A DNA stretch of 64,000 nucleotides. Origin: Plantago major (Eukaryota > Streptophyta > Magnoliopsida > Lamiales > Plantaginaceae). Shown piece by piece: positions 32,519-43,300 of the stretch. The stretch spans positions 64,501-128,500 of the forward strand of contig JAIFAC010000034.1 in the NCBI GenBank assembly GCA_026545765.1, in the 5' to 3' direction. A program made the translations under genes and the position numbers. Each line of letters opens with the position of its first letter. The stretch's first letter is position 1. The notes beneath the pieces are model-generated. The model was given only the letters and a program-made list of their open reading frames with translations. It was not told where the DNA came from and did not search any database.

Positions 32519-33411
32519 TGTTAGAACTTAGGATCCCGGATTGGTACTTGAAACAAGATCAATAGACAATGTTGCCAACAATGTTGTTCAACATTGTCTT
32601 CAACATAGCAAACAGATGGCAGCGGATGAAAAGAATGAAACTTCTATTACCAAGCCAATATATAGAAAAATATATTGGCAGCGCCGTAGGCAAAATATCT
32701 ACTGACAGGAAAAGTAGATCTAATCAAGTGGGTTTAATACAATCACGCATTTATTGATTAAACAACCAAAACTAGCCCTAGAAGAACCAACAGTAAAAGC
32801 TATTCTAGGTCGATGTTTGAAAGAGTTATTCCAACAATGAATACTCTTAGACAAACTCTAAAGCTAGCAGAAAACAAGAAGCCTAAACTCTTTTAATAAA
32901 ATCTCGATTGATCATCAAGAAAGGCTCTCTCATTGCTCGCGAATCCTTGTATATATATTTGAGATATCGACAGCTCCCATCCAAGTCGAAAGGCAATAGG
33001 ATCTCAGCAAAGGCAATTTTCCATGTTCTTGTTTTTTTCAATAATCAGCTAGAAGGAAATTCCCATATTAGTGTCTTCAACAATATATTTCCTTCTTGCT
33101 TTCTTCAACAATATTCTTGAAAAATTCTCTCTTTAGATTGCATTCCTTATGTCCAAAGCAACTCAAACTCTTTCCTTATTCCTGGAGAAATTCGAATTGA
33201 TTGCTTCGGTCAAGTCATCAATCCAATTGGCCTGCTTGTTTCTATGTTGTCTGCTGTTGTCCGTAATGTTGTTCCAACATTGTATCGGCACTATTTCGCA
33301 ATGTTGCACAACATTGAAATCCTTCAGTTCACAAACAACAACAACAAACACAAACATTGAACTGAATCATGAAAGATAAGATTAACTAATCAAGTGCAAC
33401 TTGCATTTTCA
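32519..33411 (-). repeat. 3' LTR of D (893 bp)
   Basis: On the minus strand it starts TGAAAATGCAAGTTGC and ends CCTAAGTTCTAACA. It differs from the other LTR at about three places (near 32746, 33206 and 33323). It holds six copies of CAACATTG/CAATGTTG, with hairpins at 32579-32596 and 33299-33316. Confidence 0.95.
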
Positions 33412-35641
33412 ATGTCCCCCTTAATCTTAGTCTTTCATCAAGCAATAGCATTCCTTTGGGCTCATTGACTCCTTTTGATCCAATAAGCATGTTTGAGCCC
33501 AACTTGATATATCCTACAAAATATTCATAGAAAAACAACTACAAACATTGAACCGGTTATGTTACGAAGAAAGGTTGAATTACTAAACAAAGTGCACTAA
33601 ATCGCACTTTCAATCTCCCTCTTAATTCTGATCTTTCTTCACACAACCTAAAACCAGTTTGTTAGTCAAATCAAACAAGTAGGATTTAAACAAGTCAAGA
33701 GGAATCCTTTGTTGGGAACTGAAAGATAAAGTGCAATCGATCAATGCTGATGGACAATGTTGAGTCAACACAGAACTCAACATTGCTGTAAATATGCACT
33801 TTCAAATTCCCTCTTATGTCTTTGTCTACTCATCTCCTTTGAACTCATCATGGGCATCATATCATACTTCTTTTGACAATTCACCTTTCGATTACTTAGT
33901 GAATAAAGACAAACTTGCGTCTGATAATCGCGGTATAAGTGCGATAAACAAATCGTGCGCAATGTTGACACAACATTGCAGTCAACACTGCACTATTCAA
34001 TCTCCCCCTTTGTCTTTCTTCACAAAAACACACCTGAACAAACTTGTTAGAAACAGACAACAAAAACAGGCATGAAATTACAGAACTCCCCCTCAACCTT
34101 AGACGAGAGCAATATAACAAAATAAAGTATGTTAGCTTTTTGTTCAATCTCTTCTCTTCTCCCCCTTTTTTGAGAAGAAAGATATCTCTCAGATTATTCA
34201 ACCAAGTTCACAGAAGGAGACAAGAAGACATGCAATGAGTTGTGGACTATAGGACCTGCAATAAGAGCTGTGCAATGTTGGAGAATGATGTGGAAAACAT
34301 TGAGTTCAACACCGCGACCAAGGTGATAGCGAAGCGGAAGAGAATTTGGATCGGTGGAGGGCGAATCGTGAATAGAGGTTGGATTAGTCAAGAGCGTGTT
34401 AGGATAAGAGTGGATGGTCATGATGGGTGTTGTTGGGTTTGCCTTAAAAGATCCCGCAAATATATGTCAATGCTACTGAAACTGGCAATCAATAATAAAA
34501 GATTAAAGTTGCAAGTAAAAGCTTATCCATCAAGTCATAGTAATTAGATAAACAGATAAACCCTAGGGAGGTTGACACTAAAAATCTTGATCTTAAATAA
34601 TGACTTGAAATGCAAGAACAGGAAAGCAAAAACCCCAAACCCCAATGAAACACCTTAGACCTGAAACACCTCGGACTACTCCCCTCAAACCCAAAAACAC
34701 AGAAGGTCGATAGAGAAGCACATATAAAAAGAGCAAATATAAGTCGAAAGTACTCCAAGGACAATGATGTTGACCAAGATGTTGACTCAACATTGATGAC
34801 AACATCGAAATCGGACCACTCTCAATGTAAGTCACCAGAAACCAAGTCTCAAAATGTGCAGATTCGATTAACACCACTGATGCTGCAGGCAGAGACAGAG
34901 AGAGAAAGGAATACCAAAGAAACACACTCAACATTGCCTCAAGAAGTAAATTGAACAATTAGCATAAGTTTGAGTGGGGGTGACCATGAGACCGTGAACC
35001 ATGTCAAATAATTGGAACACGTATGAATCCGCTCCAAAGCCGAAGCCTATGCGGAGTTAGGCAAACACACGTCTCATGGCATAAAATCACTCATTTGACC
35101 ACATTGGGTAATTTGGTACTCAGAAAGTGAACCAGCAGCATTACGAGAATCGGCACTTTTGTGCGTGTCGGTTTCCAGTACAGGCCATCAACCCTCACGA
35201 CATATGACACATTGGCCACGTCGATATCTGGATAGTATTTGAAACCTGCCCAACACGATCCTCGACGAAAACACTTCGAGCCCTTTTTATCATAATTCAT
35301 TAGATTTATTAAGCATAAAGGACAGGAGGCAACATCAAGAGTGAGTCAAGGTACGAGTAAAAAAGCCAAAAAGCAGTAAAAGTGGGTTGTACATAAAGCA
35401 AACACACAGGAGACTCGATCCCTTTCAACCTTGGTTTCAAATAGCCTTTCAAACCCTAAGCATCACCACTGTAAGCTACAAAGTAGGAACAACCATAGAC
35501 CAGTACAGGAGCACAGAAAGCACATAGACACACACACACAAAAAAATAAAATAAAAAAAATCAAAAGGCAACAAAAAACACATCACTTTTACGCGCGGTG
35601 TTGGTGTGATGTTAAGTCAACACTGGTTTCAACATCGAAGA
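33412..35641 (-). other. 3' internal region of D with iterated PPT-like modules
   Basis: No confident gene. The true PPT is the minus-strand TTAAGGGGGACAT just before the 3' LTR start (about 33424-33412). Similar modules, a pyrimidine run on the plus strand next to GCACTTTCAA or CAATCTCCC, recur near 33610, 33800, 34000 and 34090. The hairpin word CAATGTTG is frequent. Near 35145-35205 there is a segment related to the antisense region of F. Confidence 0.65.
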
Positions 35642-36172
35642 TCACAAAGAGCAGAAATCAAGAGATCTCTTAAGACTGAAGAATCTCTCACAATCTAATG
35701 GTTGGGTAAAAATATCTGCAAGTTGATTGGTTGCATCTAAGTGTTGTATGACTATTACTTGCAGATTGACCATATCCTTAAGAAAATTATACCTAATGTC
35801 TATGTGTTTCGTGCGTGAGTGCAAAACAGGCTTCTTAAAATTATTTATGGCACTAAGGTCATCATAGAACATCAACAAGGTATCACATTGAAGACCAAAG
35901 TCATGCATCATATTTTTCACCCATATCAATTGAGTAACACAACTCCCAGATGTTACATGTTCAGATTCAACATATGAGAGTGACACATTGTTCTGTTTCT
36001 TGAAATACCATGACATTAAATTAGAATCAAGATAAAAGCAACCTCCACTAGTGTATTTTCTATCATCTAGAACACCAAATCAATCGTAATCACTAAATCC
36101 CACTAGATTAGTGTTTGTATCACATGCATACCATAATCTAAGATTAAGTTCTTGATATATATATGAAAATCT
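35642..36172 (-). pseudogene. pol: RNase H remnant of D
   Basis: Minus strand: LRLWYACDTNTNLVGFSDYD, a stop, then FGVLDDRKYTSGGCF, MSWYFKKQNN, RTKHIDIRYNFLKD and NQLADIFTQPLDCERF. This is the C-terminal RNase H of a copia pol. RT and everything before it are deleted. Confidence 0.9.
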
Positions 36173-37941
36173 TTAAGAACAATCGGTGTGGATTTTAGGG
36201 TTAGGCGATACAGCACAAACACACACATAAAACATGATGTGAGGTATCTTTGGTTGATAGATATAGAAGGCATGAGTCATTGTTCTGCATAATGTTAGGT
36301 CAACATCATCTCCAACATCGATTCTGCTGAGCATAAGACCATTAGCCATAGGAGTGCTGGGTTCACCTATCATGCTCATCTCATGGGTACCGTCAGATGG
36401 AATTTCTGCCTGTGATGTTGAGCTCAATGTTGTGTCATCATTGCTGTCAGCATTGACAATTTCTCCTTGTACACCAGCTGGAGTTCTTGGTTTAGACACC
36501 TTTTCAGGTTCAGTATCAGTTTTCTCAGGAGTAGTGTCTTTAACCTGTTCAGTACCTGCAACAACCTGTTTATTCTTGGGTACAGTGCCTTTCTGGATAG
36601 AGACAGTTTTTAAAACAGACAATGTTGATGTCAATGTTGACTCAACATTGTTTTCATTCATCAGTTTCAGCTCTTCCCAGTGATAATCTGCAGATAGATC
36701 AACTGAACCATGTAGACACAAAACATTAGTAGAAACTGATTCCTCAGGGTTAGTCCAGAAAAGTGTTTCACGGTTTTGAGAATCATCATAGTCGAAAAAG
36801 ACTTCTTTTGTCAATGTTGGACTATCAATGTTGGACCAACATTGTTTCTCAACATTGTTCAGAACAGCAGATAGGGCTTTGGCATGAACTTCTGGATCAT
36901 CATCTTCCTGTTCGTCATCTGAAACATCACTGAGACAAGCAAGCATAGTCTTTTTCTCTTTTCGAAGAGTGTTAGCACATTCATTCTGATAATGCCCCCA
37001 TCCTTGACATTCAAAACATCTAACTTTACTAAGTTTACTAAGACTAGGGCTAGAGTTAGACACACCAGTTTTCTTTTTGAAATTTCTAGTTCCTTTTGAG
37101 TTGCTAGAAGAGCCTCTATTAGAATTCTTCCTGAATCTAAGTTTCTCAATTTTCCTAACCAAGTCATTGTAGGCTTCTTCATTCATGTCTTCAGAATCAT
37201 CACTACTGCTTTCAAGCTCAGTAACTTTAGCTTTAGATTTAGAGTGCAGGGACATACTAAGGATTTTCGTACTTTTTCTTTCGTTATCAATTATCTCAAA
37301 AAATTTCAAATTGTTCATCAAGGTATGAAAATCCATAGTAGCCAGATTGTGAGTGTCTTCCAAAATAGTAACTTTAGTGTCAAATTTTGAAGAGAGAGAA
37401 CGTATGGCTTTAGAAATCAGTTGCTTGTTGGAAATAGCATCACCAAGAAGTTGAACATCATTAGACAAAGTCAAAAGCTTTTCAAAATAAGAATCAATGG
37501 TTTCAGCTTCTTCCATTCTTAGATTTTCAAATTTTGACCAAAGCATTCGAAGTTTAGTTTGTTTGACACTATTATCACCTTCACAATGATTACAAGTAAG
37601 TCCCAAGCTTGTTTAGGCGTCAGTGCAATTTTGAATGATTTTAAACATATGAGCATCAACATGTCCAAAATGGCATTTAAAGCTTTTTCATTGTAAGAGC
37701 TTAAAAGAAAGTCACTGCGGTGAAGCATTCTTGTGTATGGGAACAATATCTCCATCAAGATCGTGTCCTTCAAGAGCTGCACAAATCCTTCAAGAACAGA
37801 TCTCCAAGCTCGACCTTCAATGGACTTAATGTATGTCCTCATCCTTATTTTCCAGTAGTGGTAGTTCGATCCATCAAGCATAGGTGGCCTGTAGACACTT
37901 GAGTTTGCAACATCCATTGTAGTAGTACCAAATTCAGACAC
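36173..37941 (-). pseudogene. gag: Gag of D
   Basis: Starts MSEFGTTTM at 37941; MLDGSNYHYWKIRMRTYIKS is the usual N-terminal motif of copia Gag (DUF4219/UBN2 type). A frameshift lies near 37590-37610, after which TKLRMLWSKFENLRM continues. The CCHC knuckle CFECQGWGHYQNEC is near 37016-36975. The C-terminal part to 36173 is acidic and contains two CAATGTTG/CAACATTG hairpins in coding sequence (36632-36650 and 36836-36854). Gag would package RNA; the frameshift makes this copy defective. Confidence 0.88.
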
Positions 37942-37958
37942 CAGTAGTTAGGTGGCTG

Positions 37959-37970
37959 GCTTTGATACCA
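37959..37970 (-). other. Primer-binding site of D (tRNA-iMet)
   Basis: Minus strand TGGTATCAAAGC, one base different from the site of B and C, two bases inside the LTR. Confidence 0.9.
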
Positions 37971-37972
37971 CT

Positions 37973-38866
37973 TGTTAGAACTTAGGATCCCGGATTGGTA
38001 CTTGAAACAAGATCAATAGACAATGTTGCCAACAATGTTGTTCAACATTGTCTTCAACATAGCAAACAGATGGCAGCGGATGAAAAGAATGAAACTTCTA
38101 TTACCAAGCCAATATATAGAAAAATATATTGGCAGCGCCGTAGGCAAAATATCTACTGACAGGAAAAGTAGATCTAATCAAGTGGGTTTAATACAATCAC
38201 AGACGATTGATTAAACAACCAAAACTAGCCCTAGAAGAACCAACAGTAAAAGCTATTCTAGGTCGATGTTTGAAAGAGTTATTCCAACAATGAATACTCT
38301 TAGACAAACTCTAAAGCTAGCAGAAAACAAGAAGCCTAAACTCTTTTAATAAAATCTCGATTGATCATCAAGAAAGGCTCTCTCATTGCTCGCGAATCCT
38401 TGTATATATATTTGAGATATCGACAGCTCCCATCCAAGTCGAAAGGCAATAGGATCTCAGCAAAGGCAATTTTCCATGTTCTTGTTTTTTTCAATAATCA
38501 GCTAGAAGGAAATTCCCATATTAGTGTCTTCAACAATATATTTCCTTCTTGCTTTCTTCAACAATATTCTTGAAAAATTCTCTCTTTAGATTGCATTCCT
38601 TATGTCCAAAGCAACTCAAACTCTTTCCTTATTCCTGGAGAAATTCGAATTGATTGCTTCCAGTCCAAGTCATCAATCCAATTGGCCTGCTTGTTTCTAT
38701 GTTGTCTGCTGTTGTCCGTAATGTTGTTCCAACATTGTATCGGCACTATTTCGCAATGTTGCACAACATTGAAATCCTGCAGTTCACAAACAACAACAAC
38801 AAACACAAACATTGAACTGAATCATGAAAGATAAGATTAACTAATCAAGTGCAACTTGCATTTTCA
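37973..38866 (-). repeat. 5' LTR of D (894 bp)
   Basis: Partner of 32519-33411, with the same ends and almost the same sequence. It adjoins the primer site and ATTTT (38867-38871). Confidence 0.95.
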
Positions 38867-38871
38867 ATTTT

Positions 38872-39591
38872 GATTATTCATCGAAGGATTGATATCGAAT
38901 CCCTGATTACTGTGGTAAATCTCTATTGTTTTATCTTATTCAATTCGTTCTTACTCTGTTTCTCGAATTGTTTGAGCTTGCATGCGATTATCATTCTGTT
39001 TGTGTTAAACATGAGCAATATCTTGTATTCTTTCATCCTTGCTTCGATTATGAGTAGCTAAATCACTCCGAACATGGTAGTTGCGTGATAGCTTTGCGTA
39101 TCCGCTTCTAGGGTTTGAAATCGTTCATATAGGTTAGGCTCGTTCAAAGGTCTTCGTAAAAACCCTTCACTTCAATACTCTCGTTTAAATATTCTCTAAA
39201 ACGTTTAGTTAAGGATCGTGGATTGACGACCTACGATTACTCTAGTTCAAATATCTTCAAACTCGTTTGGTAAAGGTTGAGTTGATAGTTTTCTGTACAC
39301 CGACCGTGTGACAGTATGAACGTATCCCTAGAGAAAATTGGCATAGCTTGATCGTAACTACCGTGTTCTTCCTACCTCATTCATTCAAATCAACTACATT
39401 GCATTTTCCATTTTCTAGTTTTAAGAAGTACTCAAATTTAAACAAATCAACATTGTATCACAAGTAACTTTTTTTTTTTCAATCGTTGCGATAGCCTAAT
39501 TGATTCCTTAGTGAATGATCTCGTGGTTAGCATTTTCTATTTACAGCAACTGCTTTCTACTTGTTTCCTCAGTAGTAATTTGATCATATCA
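38872..39591 (+). repeat. 3' LTR of F (left copy), second part
   Basis: Resumes GATTATTCATCGAAGG after D's target duplication and ends TTTGATCATATCA at 39591, followed by F's target duplication CCTCA. Confidence 0.92.
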
Positions 39592-40269
39592 CCTCACTGC
39601 AAATAGACCGATATTCAATATGTAGTTGGAGTTTGTGCAAGATTTCAAACAAATCCAATGCAATCACACTACAACACTGCTATGAAAATTCTAAGCTATG
39701 AGAAAGGTACTGTAGAAGTTGGATTGTGGTATCCAGAAGATAGTGGAATGAGTTTAGTTGGCTATTCTGATGCTGACTATGCTGGATCACTGCTTGATAG
39801 AAAAAGTACCTCTGGAACATGCCAATTCCTGGGTGCTAGACTAATATCTTGGTTTAGCAAGAAACAAAACTCAATTGCAACTTCAACCACAGAAGCAGTG
39901 TATATTTCCGCTGGGTGTTGTGCTTCACAAATATTGTGGATACAACAACTCAGAGACTATTAGATCAATGAAGAGAAAACTCTCATTTTCCGTGATAAAA
40001 CAAGTGCTATTGCAATCACTCAGAATCCTAAGTTTCATGCCAGAACAAAGCACATTGATGTTAGACACCACTTCATCAGAGATCATGTCAGAAAAGGCGA
40101 TATTGAGATACTCAAGATTGGTACTGAAGATCAACTTGCAGATATCTTTACAAAACCTCTGCAAGAAAGTAGATTACTAACTTTGATACATAGTCTTGGG
40201 TTAATGGAACTACCCTGGAGCTACAAGAAGCGGTCACTGAGACGGGAACTCATGAAAGACAGAGAATGA
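39592..40269 (+). pseudogene. pol: RT end and RNase H of C-left
   Basis: RT resumes at the CCTCA duplication. GYSDADYAG, DRKSTSGTCQFLG and TTEAVY (normally TTEAEY, so the RNase H Glu is lost here) are followed by a TAG at 39961, HARTKHIDVRHHFIRDH and DQLADIFTKPL. It ends LGLMELP... with TGA at 40267-40269. C-right keeps TTEAEY and has no stop at the 39961 site. Confidence 0.9.
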
Positions 40270-40424
40270 AAAAGGAAGAGCTCAAATGTTTTGAACGGGA
40301 ACCCAGATATCAAAGGTAAAAAGGTGAAATACATGGCAAAAGAGGTATCTGAGACGGGTACTCAGATATCAAAGTGAATAAGAGCAATGTGGCTATTTAA
40401 AGACTTCTGAGACGGGTACTCAGA
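40238..40424 (+). repeat. Post-pol stem-loops of C-left
   Basis: TATCTGAG (40346-40353), loop ACGGGTA, CTCAGATA (40361-40368); TCTGAG (40406-40411), ACGGGTA, CTCAGA (40419-40424). A weak one with loop ACGGGAA is at 40238-40252. The matching C-right loops are at 48562-48699. Confidence 0.87.
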
Positions 40425-40886
40425 TGACTATGAGATCAATTAGTAAGGGGGAACACAAAAAGAGAAAAACAGTACAACTACTTGTAGTAAACTACTTTCT
40501 CATGTTTTGTAATATTTCTATCTTTGTGAAATATACAAACAGATGCACAGTTTATGAGAAAATCTCAGAAACTTATTTGTCCCATAGTTACACTGAAAAG
40601 TTGTGACTCAGATAGCTAATGGCCAAAATTCATTAACTGGGCACAATTACATGGGATAATTGTGATCACTGCTGGAAAAGCAATCCCAACCATTGATGAA
40701 TTTAGCGCTCAATATTCAATGACCACGATTAATTTTCGGTATAAAATAGTGGAATATAAAAATAGTCATGGCCCACTAGCATTAAATGGAGAAGCAGTTT
40801 TCACCCACGCCTCACTGCACGTACACAGTTACAAATGCACGAAATCAATTTGTGTGTGTGTGACTGTTGAGTTTTCGTTGAATCTG
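40425..40886 (+). other. Post-pol non-coding region of C-left
   Basis: Holds a PPT-like AGTAAGGGGGAACAC near 40442. AT-rich sequence homologous to B 15040-15500 follows, up to just before the aORF TATA box, where similarity stops (about 40886). No gene. Confidence 0.65.
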
Positions 40887-41379
40887 GATGTAGGCAACCT
40901 AATATCCATTCATCCTAGTTACTAATGTACCCATTTCTATGAGACATAAGCAAAATAAAACCTCAAACTAATGCTATCAAAGAATGAAGGCAGTCGGAAC
41001 TCCTAACATCACAAATTTAACAAGAGCTATTTTTGGTCATACAATGTCTACCACATGAAAATCATAGTGAACAATACTGAATGAGTGCAGCCTAGACTCC
41101 ACTCACCCCAGATTGACACTAGACATAAAAAGCCAATACACAAAAACCACTTGGTCTAACATGAAGAGTTTTTTATTACTTCCATAAAGCATTTTGTAGA
41201 GAGAGCCCTTGACATGACCAAAAACCACAACAAACAGTTAATAATCAAAGGAGATGAGAAGAGAAAAGATAAGAACAAGTAATACAACCTAACTACAGAC
41301 CTATATACCACATGCAGTCTTCAGTGTTTACCAGTGGTATTGTGGCAACACGTGTTTCTGTTTTATTTAGATAGTGCAG
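40887..41379. other. Unassigned sequence next to relic I
   Basis: About 490 bp without an ORF of note, perhaps the 3' untranslated part or LTR remnant of relic I. I see no clear repeat or terminus in it. Confidence 0.4.
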
Positions 41380-42515
41380 GAAAGGAGAAACTTTCTAAAG
41401 TTAGAAAGTCTCTCATAATTAACTGAATCAGTAAACAGGTTAGAGGTTGATGCACACAATCAATTTGCTCTAAAGGTTGTGTCATCACTTGAGTCAGCTA
41501 ACTCTCTTAGGAAGTGATGACACATGTCTATATGCATAATACTATTATGCTGGACAGTCGTACTAAGCCAGTCGTAAAAGTTTGGAAAACCAAAGCCAGT
41601 CGTACCTTCATTACCTAAACCTAGCATCTCATCAAATTTAGATGTACCTATATTGAGTTTGACAAGAGTAAGCTCAAGAAGTTTCAGGTTAGATGATACA
41701 TTTTCAAGTTCTAAATCCTTCTTGGTGAGACTTACTTCAAGTCTTGCAATGGTCTCCTTCAGTTCTCCATTCTCCTTGGCCAGTGCCTTCTCGGATTTCA
41801 TTGTCCTTTTCAGTTCTTGCAGGACATCGTTGTATATGATCTTGAGTTCTTTAGCAAATTCTTTGTGATGCAATTCACCTTTGAACGGATAATCTGTTTC
41901 AAGATCAACAGATCCATGCATACAACAAGAGATATATATGTCTACCAGATCAATACAATCATTACTGATATTATCAAGACATTCTGATTCATCTAGAAAT
42001 AACAAATCCTGCATAAAATGATTAGAGATAGTGTTTTGATGATACTCCGGATATTCGAACAATATACACCGTGTATTATCATAATACTCATCATCAGATG
42101 AATATCCAGACCACTTCACCCGTGAATGTAGAGCAGCTGTATGTATATCATTGTCCAGGAGTATTTCTTCATTGTCTGTACCTGTCGAATTATCATTCTG
42201 ACAAACCCAATAAGAATTTCCCTTCTTTCTAAGAGTATTAGCACATTCGCAGGCATAATGTTCAAAACCTTCACATGCATGGCATTCAATCTTTATAAGA
42301 TTGTCTATATCCTCATCAAATGATTTTTTATACATATTTTTAGCAAATTTCTTAGAGGGAGATTTCTTACTAGGGGAGATCATACTGTTGGATCTAGGAT
42401 TAAACTTATTCTTAAGATTATTCTTTTGAAAGCGTTTAACCATAGAATTAAAGAAAGCATTAAAATCAATCTCATTTTCTTCATCTGGTGATTTAGAAGA
42501 TTTAGATTGAAGCAT
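41380..42515 (-). pseudogene. Gag fused to RNase H tail (relic I)
   Basis: An open frame of 351 codons (42515-41460). It is basic at first and has the knuckle CHACEGFEHYACEC near 42280, then an acidic region. A coiled coil (EKALAKENGELKETIARLEVSL near 41780) follows. At about 41560 the protein changes to HIDMCHHFLREL, the copia RNase H motif HIDxRHHFxRD, then a stop, and LFT...NYERLSNFRKFL continues in frame. A large deletion has joined gag to the end of pol. Gag's N-terminus is not seen upstream. Confidence 0.75.
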
Positions 42516-42708
42516 AAGACCTTTTTCTCTAGAGTCACCAGGAGGATTTTCCTAACTCAGCAATTTGGGAGCCATCCCTAGCTCCTCTCTTCCCGTTTTC
42601 CATGATTCTCTACAAACTCAAATTAGTTAAATCAAAACCTAAAATAAAACTAAGAGAATCAGGGGGAAAGTAAAAACGACAAAGGGGGTCGAAACTCCCT
42701 GGCCTGTC

Positions 42709-43107
42709 TCACGTGTGAGCTGGGCCTAGTATGTAAAGATCATTGGATGGTGGGGAAACGAACAGTGAATCAAATGGTGTCATTTGTGTGGTATCAGGTG
42801 TTTGCTCCATCTCCAAATAGTCAGAAATGAGTGGTTTAGTCTCTTCGTTGATCACGTCGGTGGACGTCTCCACCTCCATGACTAACTGATCGTCTAAACT
42901 CTCACAAACTCCTTCAACTGAAACAGGAGTTTCTTCTTCAGTTACAGTGGTGGTGGTGGTAGTGGTCTCATCTTCTGTCAGCTTATTAGCATCTTCTAGG
43001 TCATAAATCGCTAGCAACTGGGCTGCTAGTCTGCTGAGTTCAGAAATTGTGACATCAGTACCCAGACAGTTGATCGTCTTCTCTAACTTCTGAGGAGTCA
43101 AAGTCAT
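42709..43107 (-). CDS. Hypothetical ORF of 132 codons, unrecognised
   Basis: Starts MTLTPQKLEK at 43107. Thr/Glu-rich, with a run of seven Thr near the middle from a GGT-type repeat and an acidic second half. I recognise no family. It lies between relic I and a fragment of an F-type LTR, so it is probably part of a transposon or chance; no second copy exists in the window to test it. Confidence 0.25.
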   Translation of the reverse strand: MTLTPQKLEKTINCLGTDVTISELSRLAAQLLAIYDLEDANKLTEDETTTTTTTVTEEETPVSVEGVCESLDDQLVMEVETSTDVINEETKPLISDYLEMEQTPDTTQMTPFDSLFVSPPSNDLYILGPAHT

Positions 43108-43158
43108 ATTTGTTCATCCTGCGGCTCTATCCACCATCTCTTGGCACTCACTTGTTAT

Positions 43159-43300
43159 ATTGTTTCAATGCGATTTCAGCAAACACCTACAAAACACAAA
43201 AACGGAACAAAATACTAATAAAACACATAAAAACTATACTTGAGAATGGCAATAAGAAAGTAAAAAAGACCAAACGAGACGATGTAAAATCGACTCATCA
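43159..43300 (-). repeat. LTR-edge fragment of the F family
   Basis: Minus strand starts TGATGAGTCGATTTTACATCG at 43300 and continues GTCTCGTTTGGTCTTTTTTAC, matching the first bases of F LTRs. Similarity fades below about 43159. It abuts element G exactly at the LTR edge, so it marks an old insertion in G. Confidence 0.75.

Larger units (their letters stand above)
32519..38866 (-). mobile_element. Element D: young, internally deleted copia retrotransposon
   Basis: 6348 bp with nearly identical LTRs (32519-33411 and 37973-38866), target duplication ATTTT (32514-32518 and 38867-38871), an iMet primer site and gag. Protease, integrase and nearly all RT are missing: gag ends at 36173 and RNase H remnants begin within about 50 bp. 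It therefore depends on other copia elements for movement. It is present in only one arm of the inverted duplication and so is younger than it. Its 3' half is rich in CAACATTG/CAATGTTG. Confidence 0.95.
26842..39591 (+). mobile_element. Element F (left copy): gag-protease-only LTR retrotransposon, holding D
   Basis: 5' LTR 26842-28158, tRNA-Asp-like primer site, gag-protease frame, no RT or integrase, 3' non-coding region, PPT and 3' LTR (31914-32518 plus 38872-39591, split by D). Target duplication CCTCA at 26837-26841 and 39592-39596 lies inside copia RT. Without D the element is about 6.4 kb. It looks like a non-autonomous, gypsy-type (TR-GAG-like) element that would need RT and integrase from another element. 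Confidence 0.9.
24030..40543 (+). repeat. Left arm of a large inverted duplication (partner 48442-58620)
   Basis: Apart from element D, this segment is nearly the reverse complement of 48442-58620, including H and F and their target duplications. In one 342-bp stretch (31274-31615 against 50996-51337) I count about seven differences, near 2%. Homology ends at CAAACAGATGCA on both sides (about 40543 and 48442) and near 24030 and 58620 at the other end. Confidence 0.9.
24030..40886 (+). mobile_element. C-left: 5'-truncated copy of copia element C with nested H, F and D
   Basis: Without the inserts this is a copia fragment: integrase linker (24036-24481), RT (25870-26841), RNase H (39592-40269) and post-pol region (to about 40886, just before where the aORF TATA box would be). 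No LTR, gag, protease or integrase core is present. The two nested insertions sit at the same sites as in C-right, so it is a duplicated copy and not an independent insertion. Confidence 0.85.
40887..43158 (-). mobile_element. Relic I: internally deleted copia fragment related to D
   Basis: Minus strand: a Gag part with zinc knuckle runs straight into the C-terminal RNase H. No LTR or primer site was recognised, and both limits are approximate. The knuckle context ECANTLRK is shared with D. Confidence 0.55.

Noticed and set aside
42709..43107. 132-codon ORF as a host exon
   Set aside because: No splice context or known domain, and it is flanked by transposon relics; kept only as a low-confidence ORF.
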